Assembly: GCF_004336635.1 (NCBI RefSeq)
Contig: NZ_SJXH01000001.1
Coordinates: 62,001 to 126,000, forward strand
DNA: 64,000 bases
Direction: 5' to 3'
DNA from: Acinetobacter sp. ANC 4862
GTDB lineage: Bacteria; Pseudomonadota; Gammaproteobacteria; Pseudomonadales; Moraxellaceae
Within the stretch, counting starts at the first letter, position 1. Each line of letters starts with the position of its first letter. Shown one piece after another: positions 45,900-53,974 of this stretch. The notes under the pieces are model-generated. The model searched no databases. It was not told the origin of the DNA and worked only from the letters and a program-made list of their open reading frames with translations. Both the position numbers and the translations under genes were made by a program.

Positions 45900-47078
45900 T
45901 TACTCCGGTAAAGGAATATATTGTGAATTATTATTCTGTGCTTTACGTTCAGTCACCACCACATTCAGGATTAATGGTTTCTCATCTCGAATCACTTCAA
46001 TTTTGATTGTGCTATTCGGAGCTTGCAACGCAACATAATTAATCAAGTGCGATGCAGAAGTAATGGTTTCACCATTTACCTGAATAATTTTATCGCCTTT
46101 CTTGATTCCAGCCTTGGCTGCAGGACCTTGAGGAAGCACGTCTGCAACTACGACACCTGTTTGTTTAGGCTCAAGAATATTTTCCTGTTGCACTGGCATG
46201 AGGCTAATACCCAACCAGCCACGAACCACGCGACCATCTTTTAAAATTGAATTCAGGATTTGCTGACAGACCTTCGCCGGAATAGCGAAACCAATACCCA
46301 ATGAACCACCGGATTGCGAGAAAATAGCCGTGTTCACCCCAATCAAATTACCCGCCACATCAATCAGCGCACCACCCGAGTTACCCGGATTAATGGCAGC
46401 ATCGGTTTGAATGAAGTCTTCATAAGTGTTGATCCCCAAATCCGAACGATTGGTGGCAGAAATAATCCCTTGAGTGACGGTCTGCCCCACACCAAATGGA
46501 TTACCAATGGCAAGAACAACATCCCCCACTTCATTAGCACTGAGTTTAAAAGGCAAAACCGGCAGCTTGTCGAGTTCAATCTTAATCACGGCAAGATCAG
46601 AATCGGGATCAGTACCAATAATTTTTGCTACCGCACGACGCCCATCATTTAATCCCACGACAATTTGATCAGCCTGTGCAATCACATGATTATTGGTCAA
46701 GATATAACCATCTGAACGAACAATAACACCAGAACCTAGGCTATTTTCATTTTGCTCCTGACCGAATTGATCTGGCACTTGATCACCAAAAAATTCACGA
46801 AATGCAGGATCATTTAACAAAGGATGTTCAGCTTGCTTCACTTTCTGGGTGGTAAAAATATTTACTACCGCAGGCGCAGCAACTTTAACCGCAGCATTAT
46901 AGGATTCAATACCGCCTGTTCTCGTGGTACTGACTAAAGGCTCCACTTTCTCTACCGGCATTTTTACACCATCAGATGCAACAGGTGCTTTAGGCTGCTG
47001 ATATTGTTGCCATGCAAGAAAACCCAGCGTGACCAAAATGAGTAAAACCCAAGGTAACCATGTAAAGGTGCGACGCAC
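45900..47078 (-). CDS. Trypsin-like serine protease with PDZ domain, DegS/AlgW type
   Basis: A 392-residue periplasmic protease anchored by one N-terminal helix (TWLPWVLLILVTLGFLAW). Triad: His in LTNNHVIAQADQ, Asp in DPDSDLAVIKIE, and Ser in NPGNSGGALIDVAG (about residue 234). One PDZ domain follows (GVVVADVLPQGPAAKAGIKKGDKIIQVNG). The single PDZ and anchor resemble DegS and AlgW, which start the cascade that frees sigma-E. The GTG at 47078 with AGAGGAAAT upstream is preferred over the longer frame to 47162. That it controls an envelope-stress sigma factor here is inference. Confidence 0.88.
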   Translation of the reverse strand: MRRTFTWLPWVLLILVTLGFLAWQQYQQPKAPVASDGVKMPVEKVEPLVSTTRTGGIESYNAAVKVAAPAVVNIFTTQKVKQAEHPLLNDPAFREFFGDQVPDQFGQEQNENSLGSGVIVRSDGYILTNNHVIAQADQIVVGLNDGRRAVAKIIGTDPDSDLAVIKIELDKLPVLPFKLSANEVGDVVLAIGNPFGVGQTVTQGIISATNRSDLGINTYEDFIQTDAAINPGNSGGALIDVAGNLIGVNTAIFSQSGGSLGIGFAIPAKVCQQILNSILKDGRVVRGWLGISLMPVQQENILEPKQTGVVVADVLPQGPAAKAGIKKGDKIIQVNGETITSASHLINYVALQAPNSTIKIEVIRDEKPLILNVVVTERKAQNNNSQYIPLPE

Positions 47079-47249
47079 GTTAATTTCCTCTAACAATATT
47101 TTAATTCGTTGATGACTAAGTAATTTATGCGCCATTGTAAAATGAAATACAGCAGGAAACATAAAAATAGTGCAAGAGTTTTGTCATGCTTTAGTTACAA
47201 TTCAAAATATGTTTTGATGATGTTAAATATTTAGGCTGTTGAAAAATTT

Positions 47250-48008
47250 ATGGCAAAGCTCAATGAGATTATTCAGTGGTGTAACCAAACCCTGAAATCA
47301 CACGAATTTAAAGACTATGCACCCAATGGTTTGCAAATTGAAGGCAAATCCGATGTAAATAAAATATTGTGTGCTGTCACCGCATCTCAAGATGCAATTG
47401 ATGCAGCGATTGAACAAGGTGCGGATTTGCTGCTGGTCCATCACGGCTACTTCTGGAAAGGCGAACCCTACCCAATTACCGGCATGCGCGGTAAACGCAT
47501 AAAAAGCCTGATTCAACATGATATTTCATTGGTGGGTTATCATTTACCTTTAGATAGTCACCCTACTTTAGGTAATAATGCGGCGATTGCAGATATTTTA
47601 GCATTAGAAAATATTGAAGCTTTAGACCCAAGCGAACGTAATCCGATTGGTAATATTGGTTATTTAAAACAGCCTGTGTCTGCTGCAGAATTTAAACTGT
47701 ATGTATCGCAGCGTTTAGATTTTAATGCCATTCATCTTGCTGCTGATAAAACATCAATCCAAAAAATCGGTTTCTGTACCGGTGGTGCACAAGATTTTAT
47801 TGGCAAAGCAGCTGAGCAAAATTGTGATGCCTACATTTCTGGTGAAGTCAGTGAGCGCACCTATTATGAAGCCAAAGAACTGAACGTGCATTATTACGCT
47901 TGCGGGCATCATGCAACCGAGCGTTATGGCGTACAACGCCTTGCAAAAGCTATTTCAGAACAGTTCGATATTGAGTATAGTTACTTCGAATTAAACAATC
48001 CGATTTAA
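47250..48008 (+). CDS. Nif3-like dinuclear metal-binding protein (YbgI family)
   Basis: A 252-residue member of the NIF3/YbgI family, toroidal hexamers with a two-metal site. Metal ligands are visible in LLVHHGYFWKGEP, GYHLPLDSHPTLGNNA and YACGHHATERYGV. Some members have been linked to GTP cyclohydrolase I-like or repair roles, but the activity remains unsettled. It is divergent from the DegS-type protease and lies upstream of sodB. Confidence 0.92.
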   Translation: MAKLNEIIQWCNQTLKSHEFKDYAPNGLQIEGKSDVNKILCAVTASQDAIDAAIEQGADLLLVHHGYFWKGEPYPITGMRGKRIKSLIQHDISLVGYHLPLDSHPTLGNNAAIADILALENIEALDPSERNPIGNIGYLKQPVSAAEFKLYVSQRLDFNAIHLAADKTSIQKIGFCTGGAQDFIGKAAEQNCDAYISGEVSERTYYEAKELNVHYYACGHHATERYGVQRLAKAISEQFDIEYSYFELNNPI

Positions 48009-48161
48009 TTTAAATTTGACGGTTTGACATTTTCTTTATACGTATAAATTCAGGCTTTATTCTGTATTGTTATTTATAAGCAATGCGCAATTTAGGCAAA
48101 GAATCCATTACAATAAGGCCACTTAATGTCAAAACCCAGCAAAACGCAAGGAATTGAAAAC

Positions 48162-48788
48162 ATGACAACGATTACTTTACCGGCACTTCCATACGGTTAC
48201 GAAGATCTTGCTCCACACATCAGCAAAGAAACTTTAGAATACCATCACGACAAACACCACAACACTTACGTTGTAAACTTGAATAACCTGATCAAAGGTA
48301 CTGACCTTGAAGGTAAAACTTTAGAAGAAATCATCAAAGCATCTGCTGGTGATGCTGCTAAAGCTGGCGTATTCAACAACGCTGCTCAAGTTTGGAACCA
48401 TACCTTCTACTGGAACTGTATGGCTAAAAACGGTGGTGGTAAAGCGACTGGTACTTTAGCTGCTAAAATTGATGAAGCTTTCGGTTCTTATGAAAAATTT
48501 GCTGAAGAATTCGCTGCTGCTGCAACCACTCAATTCGGTTCAGGTTGGGCTTGGTTGGTTGCTGACCAAGTAAATGGCAACTTGTCTATTCTTAAAACTT
48601 CAAATGCTGACACTCCACTTGCTCACGGTAAAGTTGCAGTGTTGACGATTGACGTTTGGGAACATGCTTATTACATCGACTACCGTAATGCACGTCCTGC
48701 TTACATCAAAACTTTCCTAGAAAGCTTGGTAAACTGGGATTATGCAAATGCTAAATATGCTGGCCAAGAAGCTGGCGTTGAAAAATAA
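48162..48788 (+). CDS. sodB: Superoxide dismutase, iron type
   Basis: It converts superoxide to hydrogen peroxide and oxygen in the cytosol. The 208-residue protein has all four metal ligands: His in [13 protein letters not shown], His in NHTFYWNCM, and Asp and His in [27 protein letters not shown] and the [13 protein letters not shown] block fit the iron form. AAGGAA precedes ATG 48162, so this start is preferred over one at 48126. Strong terminator downstream. Confidence 0.96.
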   Translation: MTTITLPALPYGYEDLAPHISKETLEYHHDKHHNTYVVNLNNLIKGTDLEGKTLEEIIKASAGDAAKAGVFNNAAQVWNHTFYWNCMAKNGGGKATGTLAAKIDEAFGSYEKFAEEFAAAATTQFGSGWAWLVADQVNGNLSILKTSNADTPLAHGKVAVLTIDVWEHAYYIDYRNARPAYIKTFLESLVNWDYANAKYAGQEAGVEK

Positions 48789-48816
48789 GATTTAAAATAA
48801 ATTTTATTTTCTGCAT

Positions 48817-48847
48817 AAAAAAACCACCCTTTATGGGTGGTTTTTTT
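48817..48847 (+). terminator. Terminator of sodB
   Basis: A run of A residues with CCACCC pairs with GGGTGG and seven T residues around TTTAT. Confidence 0.93.
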
Positions 48848-48907
48848 ATTTTTAGGGCATATCTGCATAATTATAAGGCAAATGATTCATTTGTTTATAT
48901 TTACGTG

Positions 48908-48936
48908 TTGACGACTTAGCTTTTCATCCCTAAAAT
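48908..48936 (+). promoter_or_regulatory. Promoter of tRNA-Asn copies 2 and 3
   Basis: TTGACG, a 17-base spacer and TAAAAT, ending 11 bases before the tRNA. Confidence 0.78.
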
Positions 48937-48947
48937 GCGCATCAGAT

Positions 48948-49023
48948 TCTCCAATAGCTCAGTCGGTAGAGCGACGGACTGTTAATCCGCAGGTCCCTGG
49001 TTCGAGCCCAGGTTGGAGAGCCA
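48948..49023 (+). tRNA. tRNA-Asn (anticodon GTT), copy 2
   Basis: Same 76 bases as copy 1, with encoded CCA. Copy 3 begins five bases later, so both are on one precursor. Confidence 0.98.
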
Positions 49024-49028
49024 TCTAT

Positions 49029-49104
49029 TCTTCCATAGCTCAGTCGGTAGAGCGACGGACTGTTAATCCGCAGGTCCCTGGTTCGAGCCCAGGTGGAAGA
49101 GCCA
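49029..49104 (+). tRNA. tRNA-Asn (anticodon GTT), copy 3, variant acceptor stem
   Basis: The body is identical to the other copies. The acceptor arms are TCTTCCA and TGGAAGA, so base pairs 4:69 and 6:67 have both changed in a compensated way. Discriminator G and CCA are kept. Confidence 0.97.
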
Positions 49105-49110
49105 GATTCT

Positions 49111-49144
49111 AAAAAGCCCACTCATGATGAAGTGGGCTTTTTTT
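49111..49144 (+). terminator. Terminator of the tandem tRNA-Asn pair
   Basis: AAAAAGCCCACT pairs with AGTGGGCTTTTT around eight bases. Confidence 0.92.
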
Positions 49145-49304
49145 ATCCACCAAATTTCTTTTCACATCTCGTACAACCCGTACTTTTGATCTGTTTTCTG
49201 GGATAACCTCTCTTGATTAAAATTGTTGATCATTCCCCTATCTATTGTTCGCTTATTAAAATTTAGTTATGTTAATTCTAATAAAAATATTTTAATAAGC
49301 CGCC

Positions 49305-49610
49305 ATGAATGCAACCTGGTTAAAATCTCTCATTTTCTGGATTATTTTGATTGTTGTCATGTTCGCAGTGTTTCAATGCAGTCAAAATTCTGAAAATAAA
49401 AAGCAGGCTTCTGCGCTCATGTATGAACGCTTATTTCATTGCACCCGTAATTTACCCCAAAAGAACCCAGAGGTTTTAAAACACATTCAACAACAACTCA
49501 AACCTGAGCTTACCCAAGCCGAGCTGATGCAATTGATCAATGAATGCCGTAAAGCACACCCCTTACAAAGCAAAGAAAATTATATAGACCTCATAAAATC
49601 ACTTAAATAA
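49305..49610 (+). CDS. Small membrane-anchored hypothetical protein
   Basis: A 101-residue protein with one N-terminal membrane helix (SLIFWIILIVVMFAVFQC) followed by a charged helical domain with two cysteines (ALMYERLFHCTRNLPQKNP, LINECRKAHPLQ). The helix end has a Cys but not a clean lipobox. I know no function. It lies between tRNA-Asn copies 3 and 4, with no good ribosome site. Confidence 0.6.
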   Translation: MNATWLKSLIFWIILIVVMFAVFQCSQNSENKKQASALMYERLFHCTRNLPQKNPEVLKHIQQQLKPELTQAELMQLINECRKAHPLQSKENYIDLIKSLK

Positions 49611-49673
49611 TCAGCAATAAGTTTATTTTTAAAACATTCAATTCATTTTCATGTTTTTTTTAAGCATAAGCCC

Positions 49674-49702
49674 TTGACCCCTTCAGCTTAGATACATAGA
49701 AT
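49674..49702 (+). promoter_or_regulatory. Promoter of tRNA-Asn copy 4
   Basis: TTGACC, a 17-base spacer and TAGAAT, ending 11 bases before the tRNA as with the other copies. Confidence 0.78.
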
Positions 49703-49713
49703 GCGTACCAGAT

Positions 49714-49789
49714 TCTCCAATAGCTCAGTCGGTAGAGCGACGGACTGTTAATCCGCAGGTCCCTGGTTCGAGCCCAGGTTGGAGAGCCA
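49714..49789 (+). tRNA. tRNA-Asn (anticodon GTT), copy 4
   Basis: Identical to copies 1 and 2, with encoded CCA. Confidence 0.98.
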
Positions 49790-49795
49790 AATTCT

Positions 49796-49826
49796 AAAAA
49801 CCCACTCTACTTAAGTGGGTTTTTTC
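49796..49826 (+). terminator. Terminator of tRNA-Asn copy 4
   Basis: AAAAACCCACT pairs with AGTGGGTTTTT around eight bases. The next gene starts 20 bases later. Confidence 0.9.
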
Positions 49827-49845
49827 TTATCTGTAGATTCGTATC

Positions 49846-50289
49846 GTGTTTAATTCCAGTTCATCTACCTTTCTTGTGATTGGTATTATTACCAGTCTTG
49901 CATTGATCATCCTGTGTGCTCAGCAATATTTCAAAACCAAAAAAAAGTTTTATCCCAAACGCGTCATTACGCCTTATGAATGCAGAATGTACGTGCGTTT
50001 AAAAGAAGCCTTCCCTCAATACCATGTCTTGGCACAAGTTGCTTTTAGTGCATTAATTACCAGTCATAATCTTAAAATTCGCAACAAGTTTAATCGCAAG
50101 GTCACCGACTTCGTTTTACTTAATGAATCGCTACAAGTTTTAGTGATTATTGAGTTAGATGACTCGACGCATTTATACAAAGTTGAAGAAGATAAATTTC
50201 GTGACCACATGCTGCATGAAGCCGGTTATCGTGTACTACGCTACACTGAAATTCCAAATGTTAAACAGCTGCATAAAGACATTCTTTAG
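49846..50289 (+). CDS. DUF2726 protein with N-terminal membrane helix
   Basis: A 147-residue protein: one membrane helix (FLVIGIITSLALIILCAQQYF), a basic stretch, then a DUF2726 domain (ITPYECRMYVRLKEAFPQYHVLAQVAF, RKVTDFVLLNESLQVLVIIELDDSTH, AGYRVLRYTEIPN). The domain resembles restriction-endonuclease-like folds: Asp in VTDFVLL and Glu-x-Asp in IIELDDSTH match the usual D-ExK-type positions, though the Lys is replaced. The start is GTG, only 20 bases after the tRNA terminator, which leaves no room for an ordinary promoter. Function unknown. Confidence 0.75.
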   Translation: MFNSSSSTFLVIGIITSLALIILCAQQYFKTKKKFYPKRVITPYECRMYVRLKEAFPQYHVLAQVAFSALITSHNLKIRNKFNRKVTDFVLLNESLQVLVIIELDDSTHLYKVEEDKFRDHMLHEAGYRVLRYTEIPNVKQLHKDIL

Positions 50290-50468
50290 AAATTCACCGA
50301 TAAAAGTCTATTTCTAAATAGCCAAGCCGCTAAAGCTAGCGTAATCGGCGCTAAAACAATCAGTGGAATACAATCCAGTTTAATCTGAGACAAGCCAGCA
50401 TCATTCAAATACAGCTCACGATGCTTGTGATCGATGGGATAATTTGCACAACGCCTATTATTCGAATT
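50286..50468 (-). pseudogene. Possible C-terminal remnant of a membrane protein
   Basis: On the minus strand an open frame of about 60 codons without a good start reads RRCANYPIDHKHRELYLND, then AGLSQIKLDCIPLIVLAPI, and ends with a membrane helix, WLFRNRLLSVNF and TAA. The composition is protein-like, with a single terminal helix, but an upstream TAA cuts it. It overlaps the DUF2726 stop codon tail to tail. The parent family is not recognised. Confidence 0.35.
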
Positions 50469-50528
50469 TTATGCGTACTTTTTATTCTAAGTGATTTCAA
50501 TACCACGATATTTTAATTAAGCATAAAA

Positions 50529-50562
50529 AAGCATCTGGCTAAATACAATTTAGTAGATGCTT
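50529..50562 (-). terminator. Terminator of ubiC-ubiA
   Basis: AAGCATCT and CTAAAT pair with ATTTAG and AGATGCTT in a long interrupted stem. On the minus strand six T residues follow. Confidence 0.8.
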
Positions 50563-50595
50563 GTTATAAAATTCAACGTTCAGACCAGCACAGCA

Positions 50596-51474
50596 TTAAA
50601 GCAATGTAATCAAGATTCCAGCAAAGATGATCAGCCCCACCCAACGGTTATGACGGAATGCCCAAAAGCAAAGTTGTGGATTTCTGTCCCTGGTTTTTGT
50701 CCATTGATAAATAAAGTCAGCTATAACGACTAATAATGCGATCAAACCAAAGGGAACAAGCAAGTCTTCGATGAACAGTGCAGCTCCAATCAGCAACACA
50801 CTGATAGCTTGTAATAGCGAGATGATTTCAATATCGTATTTTCCAAATAAAATCGCTGTGGATTTCACCCCAATCTTTAAGTCATATTCACGATCTGTAA
50901 TCGCATATTGCGTGTCATAAGCCACCGTCCATGCCAGATTGCCAAAATACAGCAGCCAGCAGGTTAAATCAGGCGTCTGCCCTACTGAGGTATAGGCCAT
51001 TGGAATAGACCAGGAAAATGCAGCCCCTAAAAATACTTGCGGCAAGTTTGTATAGCGCTTCATGAAGGGATAAATAAAGGCTAAAAACAACGCACCGAAT
51101 GACCAATAAAAGGTTTCAATCGGCAAGAACAACAACAGGCAGGCACTGGCAGCAACAAGAATTAAGAATACCCAAATGGCTTCTATCGGCTTAATCACCC
51201 CTGTCGCTAAAGGTCTATCTTTGGTTCTGGCAACAGCGCCATCCACTTTACGGTCTGCAAAGTCATTTATGGCACAACCCGCTGCACGCATAAAGACCAC
51301 ACCCAAGATCATCAACAACAGTATTTTTAAGTCGGGTACGCCTTTGGCTGCAATCCACAATGCCCACATAGTCGGCCAAAACACCAACTCTGTGCCAATC
51401 GGCTTATCAAAACGACATAAATAGTAATACGCTGCTAAACGCTCACGCCATGTAGTTTGTTGCGCAGTGTCCAT
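50596..51474 (-). CDS. ubiA: 4-hydroxybenzoate octaprenyltransferase
   Basis: UbiA joins the polyprenyl chain to 4-hydroxybenzoate in ubiquinone synthesis at the inner membrane. The 292-residue protein has about eight or nine helices. Both Asp-rich sites are present: NDFADRKVDGAVARTKDRPL and DTQYAITDREYDLKIGVKS. It lies 23 bases after ubiC, which makes its substrate, so the two form an operon. Confidence 0.96.
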   Translation of the reverse strand: MDTAQQTTWRERLAAYYYLCRFDKPIGTELVFWPTMWALWIAAKGVPDLKILLLMILGVVFMRAAGCAINDFADRKVDGAVARTKDRPLATGVIKPIEAIWVFLILVAASACLLLFLPIETFYWSFGALFLAFIYPFMKRYTNLPQVFLGAAFSWSIPMAYTSVGQTPDLTCWLLYFGNLAWTVAYDTQYAITDREYDLKIGVKSTAILFGKYDIEIISLLQAISVLLIGAALFIEDLLVPFGLIALLVVIADFIYQWTKTRDRNPQLCFWAFRHNRWVGLIIFAGILITLL

Positions 51475-51497
51475 GACTGTCCTTAACCAAGTTTCTG

Positions 51498-52022
51498 TTA
51501 AATATTTTTTTGTGAAGTATTTTGCTGAATAAACTGTTCAAAAGCAGGCAAAAAAGTCTCTTGAACAATAAATTTACAACCATGCCAAGTATAGCAACTT
51601 TGCCGCGTCCAACCATCTTCAAGCAGAATCACACGGCGCTCGCAATGGGGATTGGTACGTTGAAACAAGAACCAGCCAATTGGCTTTTTGCCAATATGCT
51701 GGAAGATACGTGCACGAGATTGCAAACTTAAAATTGGAAAGATACTTTTCGCTTTCACCCAAGGCTGATCTTCACAGCCATATAAATAACTTTCACGCAC
51801 CCATGAGGTATGCTGATGCGGCATGTTCATCCACTGGCTGTCTGCAAAGCTTAAACGCAAAAAATGCTCTTGGATGGGCTGTACTTTAAACTCTCCATCC
51901 GCTAAATCTGTCAGTTGCTGCGTGAGTGAACCCGATGCATACAACCATTCACGTAATTCAGCAGGAATCTGTTTATCCTGTCGTTTACATGCTCGCTTGT
52001 TTTGCATAAGTCCCCTGCTCAT
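51498..52022 (-). CDS. ubiC: Chorismate--pyruvate lyase
   Basis: UbiC turns chorismate into 4-hydroxybenzoate and pyruvate, the first committed step of ubiquinone synthesis. The 174-residue protein is slightly longer than the E. coli enzyme. Motifs are ELREWLYASGSLTQQL, the arginine in WVRESYLYGCEDQPWVKAKSIFP, and RARIFQHIGKKPIGWFLF. An in-frame ATG at 52007 is an alternative start. It is the first gene of the ubiC-ubiA operon. Confidence 0.92.
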   Translation of the reverse strand: MSRGLMQNKRACKRQDKQIPAELREWLYASGSLTQQLTDLADGEFKVQPIQEHFLRLSFADSQWMNMPHQHTSWVRESYLYGCEDQPWVKAKSIFPILSLQSRARIFQHIGKKPIGWFLFQRTNPHCERRVILLEDGWTRQSCYTWHGCKFIVQETFLPAFEQFIQQNTSQKNI

Positions 52023-52119
52023 TTAGGTTGATTGATTTTAATCTCATATATACATCATGTTAGCAATAGCCATATTAACTCAGCCATGACTCTTCCCCAT
52101 CATACCCAATCAAATGCAA

Positions 52120-52395
52120 TTAACAATTATCTGTTTTGGCAATCACTTCAAATTTGCCCTGCGGTGTCTTGATTAAAATCATCCCTTCGGCACTCAAATA
52201 AAAACTTTTAGGATAATCAAAGTCTAGAGCGAGTTCTGGATTTTTCACCCCCACAAATTCAGCTTGTTTATAGCCTTCCACCGTGCGTCCCACTTCTACA
52301 TAGGTCACGGCAGAAAAGTTCATTTTAAAACCTTGCTCATGATCTTTAGGATCAATCCACGGATAAAAACTGGTGTGTTTTTTACGTTGTGCCAT
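52120..52395 (-). CDS. Small conserved hypothetical protein
   Basis: A 91-residue basic protein. It starts MAQRKKHTSFYPWIDPKDHEQGFKMNF at ATG 52395; the frame is open further upstream to 52425, but this start is more natural. The rest (VTYVEVGRTVEGYKQAEFVGVK, FYLSAEGMILIKTPQGKFEVIA) suggests a small beta-rich domain. Unknown function. It lies between glnA and ubiC, on the same strand as both. Confidence 0.65.
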   Translation of the reverse strand: MAQRKKHTSFYPWIDPKDHEQGFKMNFSAVTYVEVGRTVEGYKQAEFVGVKNPELALDFDYPKSFYLSAEGMILIKTPQGKFEVIAKTDNC

Positions 52396-52433
52396 AGTAT
52401 TTACAATAATGAGTTTCAAAAACAATGATACAA

Positions 52434-52460
52434 AAAAACCCGCTACATGAGCGGGTTTTT
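52434..52460 (-). terminator. Terminator of glnA
   Basis: AAAAACCCGC pairs with GCGGGTTTTT around seven bases, with the T-run continuing on the minus strand. Confidence 0.92.
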
Positions 52461-52482
52461 AAAGCTTAAATTCTTAAAAGAA

Positions 52483-53898
52483 TTAAAGGCTGTAATACAT
52501 ATCAAATTCAACTGGGTGAGTAGTCGTGTTCAGACGACGTACTTCTTCAGTTTTAAGTTCGATATAGGCATCAAGCATTTCTTTAGTGAACACGCCACCT
52601 TTTAACAAGTAGTCATGATCAGCAGCAAGTGCTTCAAGAGCCATATCTAAGCTGTGAGCCACTGTAGGGATTTTCGCTTCTTCTTCAGGAGGAAGATCAT
52701 ACAAGTTCTTGTCAGCAGCTTCACCTGGGTGGATCTTGTTTTGAATACCATCAAGACCAGCCATCAACAATGCCGCAAAACCTAAGTACGGATTCATCAT
52801 TGGATCTGGGAAACGTGCTTCAATACGCTTGCCTTTAGGGCTAGAAACGTAAGGAATACGGATAGAAGCAGAACGGTTACGTGCTGAGTAAGCAAGCATA
52901 ATCGGCGCTTCATAATGCGGAACCAAACGCTTGTACGAGTTTGTAGAAGGGTTTGTGATTGCATTCAATGAACGAGCATGTTTAATCACACCACCAATGA
53001 AGTAAAGCGCCATTTCTGACAAGCCTGCATATTCATCACCAGCAAACAAGTTCTTGCCATCTTTAGAGATCGACATATGAACGTGCATACCAGAACCGTT
53101 ATCGCCAACCATTGGTTTAGGCATAAAGGTTGCAGTTTTAGCATATTGATGCGCAACGTTCCAAACAGCATATTTGAACTGTTGAACTTCGTCCGCTTTA
53201 CGAACCATCGTGTTGAAGCTCACACCAATTTCCAACTGGCAAGATGCAACTTCGTGGTGATGTACTTCTACACGACCAGGGCCCATGATGTCTTCGATTT
53301 TTGCACACATTTCTGCACGCATGTCATGTGAAGAATCCACAGGAGGAACTGGGAAGTAACCGCCTTTAACACGTGGACGGTGACCAGAGTTACCACCTTC
53401 GTAGTCTTTGTTTGTTGACCATGCAGCTTCTTCAGCGATCAATGTATGGCGCGCGCCAGACATATCGATTTCCCATTTCACTTCGTCAAATACGAAGAAT
53501 TCTGGTTCCGGACCAAAGAATGCAGTATCACCGATACCTGTAGATTTCAAATATTCTTCTGCACGGCGAGCAATTGAACGTGGGTCACGGTCGTAACCTT
53601 GACCAGTTGAAGGCTCGATCACGTCACAAGTTACAACAACTGTTGCTTCAGCAAAGAACGGGTCAAGGAAGCATGTTGCAGCATCTGGACGTAAAATCAT
53701 GTCAGATGCTTCGATGCCTTTCCAACCGCCAATTGAAGAACCATCAAACATTTTACCGTCTTCAAATGTATCTTCGTCAATCGTATCTGCTGGGTAAGTT
53801 ACGTGTTGCTCTTTACCCTTAGTATCAGTAAAGCGAAAATCGACCCATTTTGCGCCACTTTCTTGGATGAGTTGAAGGACCTTGTTCGCCATGCTCAT
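52483..53898 (-). CDS. glnA: Glutamine synthetase type I
   Basis: GlnA makes glutamine from glutamate, ammonia and ATP and is the main ammonia-assimilation enzyme. The 471-residue protein is the GSI-beta class: [46 protein letters not shown], and the adenylylation Tyr in [10 protein letters not shown] that GlnE modifies. Activity is thus tied through PII and GlnE to GlnD at the window start. Transcription probably starts at a sigma-54 promoter about 50 bases upstream. ATG 53892 (MANKVLQ) is an alternative start. Confidence 0.98.
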   Translation of the reverse strand: MSMANKVLQLIQESGAKWVDFRFTDTKGKEQHVTYPADTIDEDTFEDGKMFDGSSIGGWKGIEASDMILRPDAATCFLDPFFAEATVVVTCDVIEPSTGQGYDRDPRSIARRAEEYLKSTGIGDTAFFGPEPEFFVFDEVKWEIDMSGARHTLIAEEAAWSTNKDYEGGNSGHRPRVKGGYFPVPPVDSSHDMRAEMCAKIEDIMGPGRVEVHHHEVASCQLEIGVSFNTMVRKADEVQQFKYAVWNVAHQYAKTATFMPKPMVGDNGSGMHVHMSISKDGKNLFAGDEYAGLSEMALYFIGGVIKHARSLNAITNPSTNSYKRLVPHYEAPIMLAYSARNRSASIRIPYVSSPKGKRIEARFPDPMMNPYLGFAALLMAGLDGIQNKIHPGEAADKNLYDLPPEEEAKIPTVAHSLDMALEALAADHDYLLKGGVFTKEMLDAYIELKTEEVRRLNTTTHPVEFDMYYSL

Positions 53899-53958
53899 TG
53901 TGCTCCGATGATTTTTTGTTGCACCTGTTAAGTGCGTGTTAGTAGTTGGCAGTTATAA

Positions 53959-53974
53959 AGCAAATCCCGTACCA
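53959..53974 (-). promoter_or_regulatory. Sigma-54 (-24/-12) promoter of glnA
   Basis: On the minus strand TGGTACG-N4-TTGCT matches the sigma-54 consensus TGGYRYR-N4-TTGCW at every position, with the required GG-N10-GC spacing. The start would fall near 53948, giving a leader of about 50 bases. It fits NtrC control of glnA. Confidence 0.82.

Noticed and set aside
48126..48161. Upstream ATG for sodB giving 12 extra residues.
   Set aside because: The ATG at 48162 has AAGGAA at the right distance and gives the usual superoxide dismutase N terminus.
45546..49789. tRNA-Asn cluster as the border of an integrated element.
   Set aside because: No integrase, no flanking partial tRNA repeat (att) and no foreign gene set; interval genes are ordinary Acinetobacter genes.
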